The notes below the pieces were generated by a model. It saw only the letters and a list, made by a program, of their open reading frames with translations, had not been told where the DNA came from and did no database searches. Positions 17,746-26,242 of a stretch of 64,000 nucleotides of DNA are shown here, in pieces; the stretch's first letter is position 1; each line of letters begins with the position of its first letter. Made by a program: the position numbers and the translations under genes. Source of the DNA: Gammaproteobacteria bacterium (lineage in GTDB: Bacteria; Pseudomonadota; Gammaproteobacteria; Pseudomonadales; Pseudohongiellaceae); the NCBI GenBank assembly GCA_002730035.1, contig PBYU01000011.1, positions 40,877 through 104,876 of the forward strand, in the 5' to 3' direction.

Positions 17746-18729
17746 ATGATGCAATTAAGTGTGATAGCACTGGCAGTCGCGACCGTAGTTTATGCCGGTT
17801 CAATGCAGGCCCAGGATGATGACTATGTGGCACCAAGAACCGAATATGGTCAGCCGGATCTGCAGGGTGTGTGGAACTTCTCCTCGGTGATCCCGATGGA
17901 GCGACCGGCTTTTTTTGGCGACAAGCAATACCTGACCGAGGAAGAAATTGCTGCACTCGCTGCACAAACCGAAGCTGGCCTGCAAGCAATTAACAGCATT
18001 GGCGTTGGTGGCTACAACACTTTCTGGGTAGAGATGGGTGGTAAGGGGGATAACCGAACTTCGCTTATTACTTATCCGCTGAATGGCAGAATGCCGGAAA
18101 CCGTGGAAGGCGTACCAGTTCAGGTTGGTGGGCTTGGCCCCGACGAGCCCGGTACCCGCCCTGTACGTATGGTGGTTGGCGGCATCGGCAAAGATGGGCC
18201 GGAAGACCGTGGTCTCTCGACGCGCTGCATTTTGGGATTCAATGCAGGCCCGCCATTTACGCCGAACCTGTACAACAACAATGTGCAGATCATACAAAAC
18301 CGCGATACGGCGGTTATCATGACTGAGATGGTTCACGATGCCAGGATCGTTCCGCTGGATAAGCCTGACCAACTCTCAGACGATATCCGGCAATGGACGG
18401 GTGATTCCCGAGGATACTGGGATGGAGAGTCGCTGGTGGTTGAAACCAGAAACTTCACCAGTCTGACTCAGAGCTTCGGTGTTTATGGTACAGCCCAGGA
18501 TAAGTTGTTAACGGAGCGCTTCACTCGGGTTAGTCCCTATTCAGTCGAGTACGAATTTACCGTTGATGACCCTTCCACCTTCAAGGACAGGATTACGGCA
18601 ATGGTGCCAATGGCCAAGGTGGATGGTTTGATGTATGAATATGCCTGCCACGAAGGCAATTACGGCATGATGAATATTTTGCGTGGCGAACGCATGGCTG
18701 AACGCCGTATCGCGGAAGGGAGTCAATAG
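17746..18729 (+). CDS. Secreted protein of unknown function (PDLQGVW-type)
   Basis: A 327-aa protein with a short signal peptide (cut near SMQA/QDDD). The mature N-terminus contains GQPDLQGVWNF and the C-terminus YEYACHEGNYGMMNILRGER. I recognise this pair of motifs from a widespread but uncharacterised secreted family in environmental Proteobacteria and Acidobacteria; I know no function. WTGDSRGYWDGESLVVETRNF is another conserved block. Two ATG codons lie in tandem (17746 and 17749) after an AGGAG...GAGGGG region. It is convergent with the PQQ dehydrogenase gene. Confidence 0.8.
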   Translation: MMQLSVIALAVATVVYAGSMQAQDDDYVAPRTEYGQPDLQGVWNFSSVIPMERPAFFGDKQYLTEEEIAALAAQTEAGLQAINSIGVGGYNTFWVEMGGKGDNRTSLITYPLNGRMPETVEGVPVQVGGLGPDEPGTRPVRMVVGGIGKDGPEDRGLSTRCILGFNAGPPFTPNLYNNNVQIIQNRDTAVIMTEMVHDARIVPLDKPDQLSDDIRQWTGDSRGYWDGESLVVETRNFTSLTQSFGVYGTAQDKLLTERFTRVSPYSVEYEFTVDDPSTFKDRITAMVPMAKVDGLMYEYACHEGNYGMMNILRGERMAERRIAEGSQ

Positions 18730-18801
18730 CTCGATAGCAGCGTGAAGGGTCAGCTCTGCTAACCTTTTTTGTGCTGTTCTGGTTTTCGCATTTGCAACCC
18801 G

Positions 18802-20940
18802 TTAATCCGGTAGTGCGAACACCCAGAGTGTGGCACCGGAGGGAGGAAGATTGATCTGTGCTGCAGTGCGCATGGTTCGAGTGTGGATCCCCCCGGAATT
18901 AGTCGCCACGGCAAGGTATTGTTTGCCATCGACGCGATAAGTGACCGGGTATGAATTCAGGGCATTGTCCAATCGCCTTTGCCACAGGACTTCGCCACTG
19001 TCCTGGTCCAACGCCTTGATCCAGCGATCCACCGATCCTATAAACAACAATCCCGAGTCGGTAGTCAGATTTGCCGCGGCCTGCGGCGCTGCCTGACGTG
19101 CCGTCCACACCACTTGCCGCGTTTGTAGATTGACAGCCTTGATGACGCCAAAGCTGCCATCGGTGGAACTATCCGGATATTTCTGCCAGCGCTCGCCGCT
19201 GTCGTCATCCAGGCAGGTATCCGAGATTGGGATAAACAGTATTCCTGTGGCGGGGTTATACGATGTCGATTGCATATTTCTGGCACCCAGCCAGTCTGGA
19301 CAGATGCCCGGCAGGGAGTATTCGCTCAAGACATCATCCAGAGCCGGAATCGCCCTCGGAAAGAGAGTCTTGTCACCTGTTGCAGGATCGATCTCCGCCA
19401 CTACGTTTTGCATGTCCAAATCGAATGAGAACAGATATTCACCAGTTGCCGCATCCATCGCTTCGAAGATCGCCAGCTTGCCGCCGGTCACTACTACCTT
19501 GCGAGTGATGCCATTAACCGGCATTTCGATAATCTGCCTTTCATAGGCCCAGTCATGATCAAGTTGATCATTTCGAGCATGCTGGTAGTGCCAGACTAAT
19601 TCACCGGTGTCGGCATTCAGTGCCACGGTGCTATTGGTGTAGAGGGCATCGTTATTGTTATTCGTATCATCAGGACCCAATCGCAGGCGCTGGGTATCGT
19701 AAGTGGGGGCAGGGCCAAAATAGACCAGATTCAGCTCAGGGTCGAAGCTACCGGGAATCCATATCGAGCCGCCGGTGCGCTGTTCCAGCGGCAGATCATT
19801 CCAGGTGTTCCCTCCCGACTCTCCGGGTCTGGCGATCGTATAGAAGCGCCAGATTTCTTCACCGCTTTGCATGTCGACGGCGAAGATAAAATCGCCCCCT
19901 TCCACCGCCTGGCGACCGGTCAGGCCGATAATGGCTTTGCCATTGGCGATGATTGGCGCACTCTTGAACCAGTGACCGTCTTCGTCACCGATGTCGACAT
20001 CGAGGTCCCAGGCTATCTGGCCGGTCTTGACGTACAGTGCAATAAGATGAATATCGGAGGTCGGAATAAGGATCTTATCATCGTAAATGGCAACACCTTT
20101 TTTCGAATCGGGCGGAACTTCACCATCTAATTCTCTCTCAAAGCTCCATAACAAATCACCTGTGGTCGCGTCGATCGCTTGTAATACATCCCCGAAGCTG
20201 TAGGCAAACAACACCCCGTCGTGAACCAGGGGTGCCATCATGTTGGCACCGGCAGGCAATGACCAACTCCAAGCGAGTTGCAGGTCAGCGACATTGTTCC
20301 TGGTAATCTGGCTGAGCGGGCTATGACCGAGACTGTCGCTGGTGCGACGCCAGTGTAGCCAGTCATCGGCGGGAGGATCCAATAACATTGCATCTGTGAC
20401 CGGGCTGATTCTCTGCAGGCGGCTGGATTGTACTAAGGGTCCGTTGCTGTTGTAGCGCAGCGGTGTGGCAGTGGCAGTGGCCGTGTCCTGTGCTCCCAGT
20501 TGCTGTTTCGGAATTACCAGGGTACTCAGCGATGCCAAGTCTTCAGGCAGTGGAATTGCACCGGAATCGAGACCATTCTGTTGCAGTATGTAGGCGAGAA
20601 TCTGAGTATTAACGGATTGACTCAGCGAGTCTTCAGCCCCGGGTGGCATACGCCGGATATCGAGTGCCAATTGGTCCGTTGTTGTGTCACCCCAGCGATC
20701 GGCGAAGTAGCTACCACCCAGGCTGGGCACCAGAGCAAATCCCTCCAGATTAAAACCGTGACATTCCGCACAGTGCTCCTGGTAGCCCGATTCGCCCTGT
20801 GTTGCCTGGGCTGCTGTATAGGACACCGCGGTTTCCTCATCCTGAGCCGCGTGCGTCGACGAGAGCGCCAGACTCAGGCAGACAAGGATAGTGCCTGCAG
20901 TGGCTACTCTCATGGAGATCATCCTGGAGTTTGTTATCAT
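18802..20940 (-). CDS. PQQ-dependent dehydrogenase with N-terminal cytochrome c domain
   Basis: A 712-aa periplasmic quinoprotein. After the signal peptide (to THAAQ) comes a class I cytochrome c domain with haem motif CAECH at residues 57-61 and distal methionine candidate RRMPPG. The rest is an eight-bladed PQQ propeller with repeated blades such as IDATTGDLLWSFE, VNLQTRQVVWTA and LDQDSGEVLWQRR. The haem-first order resembles the glucose/alcohol dehydrogenase-like membrane quinoproteins. It would oxidise an alcohol or sugar and pass electrons to the respiratory chain. The frame opens at 20982, but ATG 20940 has a GGGGAG ribosome site 5 nt upstream. Confidence 0.88.
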   Translation of the reverse strand: MITNSRMISMRVATAGTILVCLSLALSSTHAAQDEETAVSYTAAQATQGESGYQEHCAECHGFNLEGFALVPSLGGSYFADRWGDTTTDQLALDIRRMPPGAEDSLSQSVNTQILAYILQQNGLDSGAIPLPEDLASLSTLVIPKQQLGAQDTATATATPLRYNSNGPLVQSSRLQRISPVTDAMLLDPPADDWLHWRRTSDSLGHSPLSQITRNNVADLQLAWSWSLPAGANMMAPLVHDGVLFAYSFGDVLQAIDATTGDLLWSFERELDGEVPPDSKKGVAIYDDKILIPTSDIHLIALYVKTGQIAWDLDVDIGDEDGHWFKSAPIIANGKAIIGLTGRQAVEGGDFIFAVDMQSGEEIWRFYTIARPGESGGNTWNDLPLEQRTGGSIWIPGSFDPELNLVYFGPAPTYDTQRLRLGPDDTNNNNDALYTNSTVALNADTGELVWHYQHARNDQLDHDWAYERQIIEMPVNGITRKVVVTGGKLAIFEAMDAATGEYLFSFDLDMQNVVAEIDPATGDKTLFPRAIPALDDVLSEYSLPGICPDWLGARNMQSTSYNPATGILFIPISDTCLDDDSGERWQKYPDSSTDGSFGVIKAVNLQTRQVVWTARQAAPQAAANLTTDSGLLFIGSVDRWIKALDQDSGEVLWQRRLDNALNSYPVTYRVDGKQYLAVATNSGGIHTRTMRTAAQINLPPSGATLWVFALPD

Positions 20941-21468
20941 TTTTCTCCCCTGCGTTAGATTAGTTCCCGCCAAGATCGGCATTGCTTATCGAACATTTGT
21001 CACTTTACAGGCCGGGATTGCGGAATGGAACAAGCTATTTCCGGTGTAGCACTGCTATCTGTTGCCGACCGTGCACTCTGACTCACCTTCAACATGGTGA
21101 CATGACTGATAAAGAGTGCCTGACTCAGCTTCGTTCAGTTCATTCAGATTCAGTTCAGCCGCACTTCACTAGTCTCTTGGCATTGGCGGAAGCGCCACTT
21201 AACAGGCATACCTCGCAAAACCCACACTCAATTGCTCTGTTTAAGTCTGGCATAGGTTTACCGTAAATCCTCACTCAACTACTTGGCGGATAGGGAGTGA
21301 GGATTTTTTATGGAAGCAGATTATTGACCGATTCCTAGGCCGGGATCGTCCGGCCGGTTCCCTCCATGGGCTGGCTGTATTAAAGTCACTATTGATCAAA
21401 TCTAAATCTTTGATAAGATTCAGTTTTTGCAATATTGCGATTAGCAGTTCCGACTATAGCAGGACCCA
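20941..21468. other. Long intergenic region, possible small RNA
   Basis: About 530 nt between the PQQ dehydrogenase start (minus) and the DUF4105 gene (plus). It carries the minus-strand promoter zone near 20950-20990 and a clear plus-strand terminator at 21265-21309. The open frame 20982-21266 has no ribosome site, unusual composition and no recognisable domain, so I do not call it a gene. Just before the DUF4105 gene are two small palindromes, ATCAAA-N8-TTTGAT around 21394-21413 and ATCTT-N4-AAGAT, which may be regulator sites. Confidence 0.5.
21265..21309 (+). terminator. Rho-independent terminator without an obvious upstream gene
   Basis: A perfect 12-bp stem (21265-21276 with 21295-21306, sequence AAATCCTCACTC and its complement) encloses an 18-nt loop and is followed by a T-run at 21304-21309. 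There is no plus-strand gene before it, so it ends either a small RNA or a leader read towards the DUF4105 gene. Confidence 0.75.
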
Positions 21469-22845
21469 ATGATTCCCAGCAGGCACACGCTAATATTACA
21501 GACGCTGCAAGGATTTGCCCGTTACTGCTTGCCGTCGCTACTGATAATCCTGACCTCAATTGCTGCCCAGGCACAAACCGTTAACGAAGAACTGCAACAG
21601 GTAGCCGTGCCCAATGATATGCGTGGTGTGCATTTCTATCTCCTTACCATCGATGTGGGAGATAGGGTGTGGGATAACTTTGGCCATACAGCGCTGCGTG
21701 TCCACGATGAAACCACCAACACCGATACGGTATTTAACTGGGGAGGATTCGATATGAGTGAGGGGGTGATGTCCTTTTCCTGGAATTTTTTCAAGGGAAT
21801 CATGGATTATCGTCTGGGCACAAATTCTCCTTCCGCAGAGTTCGCCATGTATCGGTCTCAGGAGCGCACGGTTTGGCAGGACAAGATCAATCTCACCAAT
21901 CCTCAGAAAGAAATTCTCTATCGGCGGCTTATCTGGAACCTGGAGCCGGACAATATTGTCTATGCCTATCAGTATTTTTCGGACAATTGTACAACCAAGG
22001 TGCGGGATTATCTCGATGAGGCACTAGCAGGGAAAATTTCACAGCAATACACTTCAGTCACCGATGAGACGTTTCGAGACCAGGTGCAATCCCACTACGA
22101 GTCGGTGTCACTGATTGGATTCTCTTTAGATGTGCTGATGAATAGCAATATCGACCGCTTTGTCTCCGAGTGGGAGGAACTGTATTTGCCGCTCCGATTC
22201 AGAGAACGATTGTTAGAGTTAAAATCTGACGTGGCTGAAAATGGGGGGCAGCTGATGCTGCTATCTGATTCTCAGATCATCATAGAGTTTGCCGCACCAA
22301 CCATTGAAACTGACGGCTATCGCGTAGCGTCGTTGATACTGGTATTGCCAGTCATCCTGTTAACGCTGATGCTGAAGCGAATACCTCAATCCTACTACGC
22401 TACTCACTCCCGATTTGGCCTGAAAGCAGCTGCAATCAATTTCAGAATACTTGGACTGCTTGCGTTGCTTACGGCAGTTTTCAGCGGCATCTACGGAATG
22501 CTTATGCTGGGCAGCTGGTTTGTTTCTGACCATGTCGATACCCATCACAATATCAACCTGTTGTTGTTCTGGCCCACTGACCTGCTGGGTATTCTGGTTG
22601 GCTTACGCTGGATAATTCTGTGCCGACCCTGGCCGATGACGCACAACAGCGCGCCGTTTATAAACTACTATCTGTTAGCTCATCTTATCGCTATGCTGGC
22701 CTATGCCAGCATAGCGATATTCGGGTTGAGCCAGCAATCCATTAGCGATTTGGCACTTTACGTCGTACCGGGATTTGCACTGTTTACCGTGTTTATTTGG
22801 GTAGTGGGGTTCCAGCCTGCCAAACCCAGGAATATGTTTTTTTAG
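21469..22845 (+). CDS. DUF4105 (Lnb N-terminal periplasmic domain) membrane protein
   Basis: A 458-aa protein with a signal sequence or N-terminal anchor, a periplasmic DUF4105 domain and a C-terminal membrane part. The domain signatures are HFYLLTIDVGDRVWDNFGHTA, VFNWGGFD and the cysteine motif YFSDNCTTKVRDYLDEAL. DUF4105 is related to cysteine hydrolases of the NlpC/P60-like type; the Asn-Cys-Thr-Thr motif may be the nucleophile. Five or so hydrophobic segments follow from about residue 290. Function unknown. AGGA lies 5 nt before the ATG. Confidence 0.8.
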   Translation: MIPSRHTLILQTLQGFARYCLPSLLIILTSIAAQAQTVNEELQQVAVPNDMRGVHFYLLTIDVGDRVWDNFGHTALRVHDETTNTDTVFNWGGFDMSEGVMSFSWNFFKGIMDYRLGTNSPSAEFAMYRSQERTVWQDKINLTNPQKEILYRRLIWNLEPDNIVYAYQYFSDNCTTKVRDYLDEALAGKISQQYTSVTDETFRDQVQSHYESVSLIGFSLDVLMNSNIDRFVSEWEELYLPLRFRERLLELKSDVAENGGQLMLLSDSQIIIEFAAPTIETDGYRVASLILVLPVILLTLMLKRIPQSYYATHSRFGLKAAAINFRILGLLALLTAVFSGIYGMLMLGSWFVSDHVDTHHNINLLLFWPTDLLGILVGLRWIILCRPWPMTHNSAPFINYYLLAHLIAMLAYASIAIFGLSQQSISDLALYVVPGFALFTVFIWVVGFQPAKPRNMFF

Positions 22846-22854
22846 AGGTGGGAT

Positions 22855-22882
22855 GAAAAAAGGCCGAACACTCAGGCTCGGC
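22855..22882 (-). terminator. Terminator of the Pal-like gene
   Basis: On the minus strand GCCGA (22882-22878) pairs with TCGGC (22867-22863) across a 10-nt loop, followed by a run of T (A on the given strand, 22855-22861). It lies 26 nt after the pal stop codon. Confidence 0.6.
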
Positions 22883-22907
22883 TTAATCTTCCTAAACTGG
22901 AAAATAA

Positions 22908-23447
22908 TCAGTCGACAATTTCGACCCGGCGATTGCGTTGGTATGCAGCCTCGGTGGTAGCACGATCGGCAGGTTGTTCTTCTCCATAACTTACCGTTTC
23001 AATCTGATTACGTGCGGCTCCGTTAACAATCAAGTAGTTGAGAATGGCATTACCACGACGCTCACCCAATGCCAGGTTGTATTCGCGAGTGCCTCGCTCG
23101 TCAGCGTGGCCTTCCAGGCGAATGCGCTTACCGGGATTCGAAGCAAGATCGCGGGCATGATATGTCAGCACGTCACGATCGGCGGGTCGAAACTCTGCTA
23201 CGTCAAAATCGAAGTAGAAAACCTTGGTTGCCAGCGCCGAGCGCACCATACGCTCTTCAGCCGCCGCCGCGCGTCTCCTCGCCTCTTCTTCCAATTCCTG
23301 TGCACGACGGGTGGTAGCATCAACACCAGATTCGCCAGTTTCCGCAACTTCGCTGGTAACAGCCTCTTCGCTGCTGGAACTGCAGGCGACTATGCCGCTG
23401 AAGGCAAAAAGAATTAAGGCCAATCTTATTAGTTGATTTATTTTCAT
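22908..23447 (-). CDS. pal: Peptidoglycan-associated lipoprotein (Pal-like, OmpA domain)
   Basis: A 179-aa lipoprotein with lipobox ending at Cys22 (GIVAC), a charged helical linker rich in Glu, Ala and Arg (about residues 45-66), and a C-terminal OmpA-like domain. The domain shows VFYFDFDVAEF, the peptidoglycan-binding EGHADERGTREYN and RRNRRVEI. Pal anchors the outer membrane to peptidoglycan and works with TolB. In most Gammaproteobacteria pal lies in the tol cluster; here the neighbours are unrelated, so it may be a second, stand-alone copy. The open frame runs to 23552, but ATG 23447 follows a good AGGAG and begins the lipoprotein signal. Confidence 0.88.
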   Translation of the reverse strand: MKINQLIRLALILFAFSGIVACSSSSEEAVTSEVAETGESGVDATTRRAQELEEEARRRAAAAEERMVRSALATKVFYFDFDVAEFRPADRDVLTYHARDLASNPGKRIRLEGHADERGTREYNLALGERRGNAILNYLIVNGAARNQIETVSYGEEQPADRATTEAAYQRNRRVEIVD

Positions 23448-23833
23448 GGCAGCTCCTACAAGTTCAAACGGTACTTTTCTGTGAGAAATACTGTACAAAC
23501 TATCGACCAAAATTATTCGAAAATACAGTATCTTAAATCGAGACCGAAGCATACCCCATTTAATTGGCTAAATCCATTGAGGCAACTCAAATCAAACCAC
23601 TTTAAATTCCAGTGGGTTTCATGGAAAGCCCCGATATTTCTGCGTTTCCAGCGGGGGGTGTTTTTCGAGCAATTGCTCGATTTTTGGTTATCAAAGCACC
23701 CCAGAGATGCTAATCTTTGCTCTCTTTTGAATTCACTTATAAGACACTTTTACCCAGCCCACTCCCGTAAGAAGAGAGGCTCGGTGCCGCCGGTCTTGCC
23801 CAGCTTGGGCTACACCTTCCAAGGAGAGAACTC
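23448..23833. other. Divergent promoter region with perfect palindrome
   Basis: This 386-nt gap holds the pal promoter (minus) and the promoter of the acyl-CoA dehydrogenase operon (plus). A 16-bp perfect palindrome (TCGAGCAA and its complement) lies at 23665-23680, with T-runs on both sides. It could end transcription or bind a dimeric regulator. A -10-like TATAAG at 23738-23743 has only a weak -35. The open frame across 23433-23837 has no ribosome site or recognisable content and is not called. Confidence 0.4.
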
Positions 23834-25033
23834 GTGAATGCTGATTTTACTACTGAAGAACTGGCGTTTCAGGATGAAGTCCGCGATTTCCTGGAAAGTG
23901 AATTTCCAGCGGAATTCAGAGCGAAAATCGATGCCAGCCAACGCCTGAGTAAGGACGAGATTGTCCGTTGGCAGAAGATTCTCTACCAGAAAGGCTGGGC
24001 GGCTCCAAGCTGGCCAGAGGAACATGGCGGTACCGGTTGGACGCAGATTCAACGTCACATCTTTGCTACGGAAATGGGATTGATAGGCGCACCCGAACCG
24101 GTACCATTCGGCATGAAGATGGTGGCACCGGTCGTCATGGCCTACGGAAGCGATGAGCAGAAGCAGCGGTTTTTGCCCGATATTCTTAGCAGCAATGTGT
24201 GGTGGTGTCAGGGATATTCCGAACCCAACGCCGGGTCGGACCTGGCGTCTCTGAAAACTACAGCAATGAGAGATGGGGATGAGTACATCGTCAACGGCGC
24301 CAAGACCTGGAATACCTACGGACAATACGCAGACTGGATATTCTGTCTGGTAAGAACCGATAACACCGTGAAGAAGCAGGAAGGAATCAGCTTTCTGTTA
24401 ATCGATATGAAGTCGCCGGGTATCACACTAAAACCCATCGTACTGCTAGATGGCCATGCCGAAGTCAATGAAGTATTTTTCGATGATGTGTCAGTTCCAG
24501 TTGGGAACCTGATCGGTGAAGAAAACAAGGGCTGGACCTATGCCAAGCTACTGCTTACCCATGAGCGTTCCAATATCGCCGGTGTACCACGCGGCAAACG
24601 TCGGCTGCGCGCTCTGAAACGAATAGCAAAAGATACCGATGATGGTTTTGGTGGCAATATGCTGGGCAATGCCAGTTTCAGGAATAAGCTCGCCGATATT
24701 GAAATCCAGTTGCAAGCCCTGGAATACTCCGAACTGCGAACACTGGCGGCACTGAGTGTCGGCAAGGCTCCAGGACCTGAATCATCGATACTCAAGGTAG
24801 TCGGGACGGAGCTGGCCCAGGAGTTGGATGAGCTATTTGTAGATCTGGCCGGCTACCACTGTCTGCCGTTTGTGCCGGAACAATTCGAAGACGGATTCCA
24901 GGGAGCACAGCTGGGTCCGGGCAATTCTGCTGCTGCCGCGCTAACTTACTTCAATAACAGGAAGCTCTCCATCTTCGGAGGCTCTAACGAGATTCAACGC
25001 AATATTATTTCCAAACATGTACTGGGACTATAA
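23834..25033 (+). CDS. Acyl-CoA dehydrogenase, PimC-like large subunit
   Basis: A 399-aa flavoprotein of the acyl-CoA dehydrogenase family. FAD- and substrate-binding segments are WCQGYSEPNAGSDLASL and EYIVNGAKTWNTYGQYADWIF. The C-terminal motif is IFGGSNEIQ: the glutamate of the classical YEGT base is replaced by Gly, as in PimC-type subunits that pair with a smaller partner. The start is GTG with a perfect AAGGAG 7 nt upstream. The small-subunit-like gene follows after 48 nt, and a histidine phosphatase, an APH-type kinase and an SDR complete the operon. Substrates of this type include dicarboxylic, branched or alicyclic acyl-CoAs. Confidence 0.88.
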   Translation: MNADFTTEELAFQDEVRDFLESEFPAEFRAKIDASQRLSKDEIVRWQKILYQKGWAAPSWPEEHGGTGWTQIQRHIFATEMGLIGAPEPVPFGMKMVAPVVMAYGSDEQKQRFLPDILSSNVWWCQGYSEPNAGSDLASLKTTAMRDGDEYIVNGAKTWNTYGQYADWIFCLVRTDNTVKKQEGISFLLIDMKSPGITLKPIVLLDGHAEVNEVFFDDVSVPVGNLIGEENKGWTYAKLLLTHERSNIAGVPRGKRRLRALKRIAKDTDDGFGGNMLGNASFRNKLADIEIQLQALEYSELRTLAALSVGKAPGPESSILKVVGTELAQELDELFVDLAGYHCLPFVPEQFEDGFQGAQLGPGNSAAAALTYFNNRKLSIFGGSNEIQRNIISKHVLGL

Positions 25034-25081
25034 GCAGTAAAGCTTCCCGGGCATCGATGACTTTATTCAAGAGGTAGAATA

Positions 25082-26215
25082 GTGGATTTTTCGTACACCG
25101 AAGAACAACAGATGCTTCAGGATAGCGTGCAGAAGTTTGTTCAGAATAGTTATGACTTCGACACCCGCAATACAATCATTGCCAGTGATGATGGATACAG
25201 CCTCGAGAACTGGCAACTATTTGCTGAATTGGGCTGGTTGACGGTTCCCTTCAGTGAAGCAGATGGAGGTTTCGGTGGATCCGCAGTCGATCTCATTGTC
25301 ATGATGGAAGCATTTGGCAAGGCCAACCTGGTGGAGCCATTCACGCCGACCGCCATCTTGGGAGGGGGACTGGTGGCCGCATTGGGAACAGATGCTCAGA
25401 AGGCGGAATTACTGCCTCGAGTGATGGACGGTAGCCTGCAGCTGGCCTGTGCCTATGCCGAAAGCACGAGTCGCTTTAATCTGGCCAGCGTAAGTACCAG
25501 CGCAGAATCCGATGCCGATAGGTTGGTGATAAACGGCAGCAAGGTTGCAGTACTGAACGGCCCCAGCGCCGACAAATTGCTGGTTGTCGCCCGGGAATCA
25601 GGCGCAACTACAGATCGCTCTGGTATCTCGGTATTTCTGGTGGACAGCGAATCTGAGGGAGTATCAGTACAAGCCTATACGAATGTCGATGGCAAGAGAG
25701 CAGCCCGGATCAGTTTCGATTGCGTCGCTGTACCGGTGGCGCAGCGGCTGGGTGAAGCCGGTGGTGCGTTAGTCGCCCTGCAAGCAGTCATTGATCGAGC
25801 TATTGTGGCGACGAGTGCCGAAGCAGTCGGGGCGCTGGAGGCTCTGCTGCAGAAAACTGTGGAATACAGCAAGATACGCAAGCAATTCGGTACTGCAATC
25901 GGTACCTTCCAGGCATTACAACATCGCATGGCGGATATGTTTATCGAATGTCAGTTGGCACGATCTATCGTGATCATGGCAGCCATGAAGCTGGGCAGTA
26001 GCGAGAGCGAGCTTGAAAAAACCAAATCTGTGTCAGCAGCAAAAAGCCGTGTCGGCAGGGCGATTGAGAAAGTTAGCCAGGAGGCTATCCAGATCCACGG
26101 TGGCATTGGCATGACCGAAGAGCTGGATGTCGGACATCTGTTCAAGCGGGTCACGGCTATCGATGTCATGTTTGGCAACGCTGACTATCACACCGAACGC
26201 TTCGCTTCGCTTTAG
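25082..26215 (+). CDS. Acyl-CoA dehydrogenase, PimD-like small subunit
   Basis: A 377-aa acyl-CoA dehydrogenase-family protein that resembles PimD and the beta chains of heteromeric enzymes. The helix EAVGALEALLQKTVEYSKIR, the QFGTAIGTFQALQHR segment and QIHGGIGMTEE are the usual FAD/dimer regions. The C-terminus reads MFGNADYHTERFASL, without the YEGT catalytic glutamate. The GTG start lies 48 nt after the large-subunit gene. The two proteins probably form one enzyme, by analogy with the alpha2beta2 FadE pairs of steroid degradation. Confidence 0.87.
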   Translation: MDFSYTEEQQMLQDSVQKFVQNSYDFDTRNTIIASDDGYSLENWQLFAELGWLTVPFSEADGGFGGSAVDLIVMMEAFGKANLVEPFTPTAILGGGLVAALGTDAQKAELLPRVMDGSLQLACAYAESTSRFNLASVSTSAESDADRLVINGSKVAVLNGPSADKLLVVARESGATTDRSGISVFLVDSESEGVSVQAYTNVDGKRAARISFDCVAVPVAQRLGEAGGALVALQAVIDRAIVATSAEAVGALEALLQKTVEYSKIRKQFGTAIGTFQALQHRMADMFIECQLARSIVIMAAMKLGSSESELEKTKSVSAAKSRVGRAIEKVSQEAIQIHGGIGMTEELDVGHLFKRVTAIDVMFGNADYHTERFASL

Positions 26216-26242
26216 GAATCCTGGTTTTTCCGGTGGACTGTC

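Noticed and set aside
20982..21266. Open frame of 94 codons before the DUF4105 gene
   Set aside because: No ribosome site, no domain and unusual composition; the terminator stem begins inside its last codons.
23433..23837. Open frame of 134 codons across the pal upstream region
   Set aside because: It begins inside pal on the opposite strand, has no ribosome site and no recognisable sequence.
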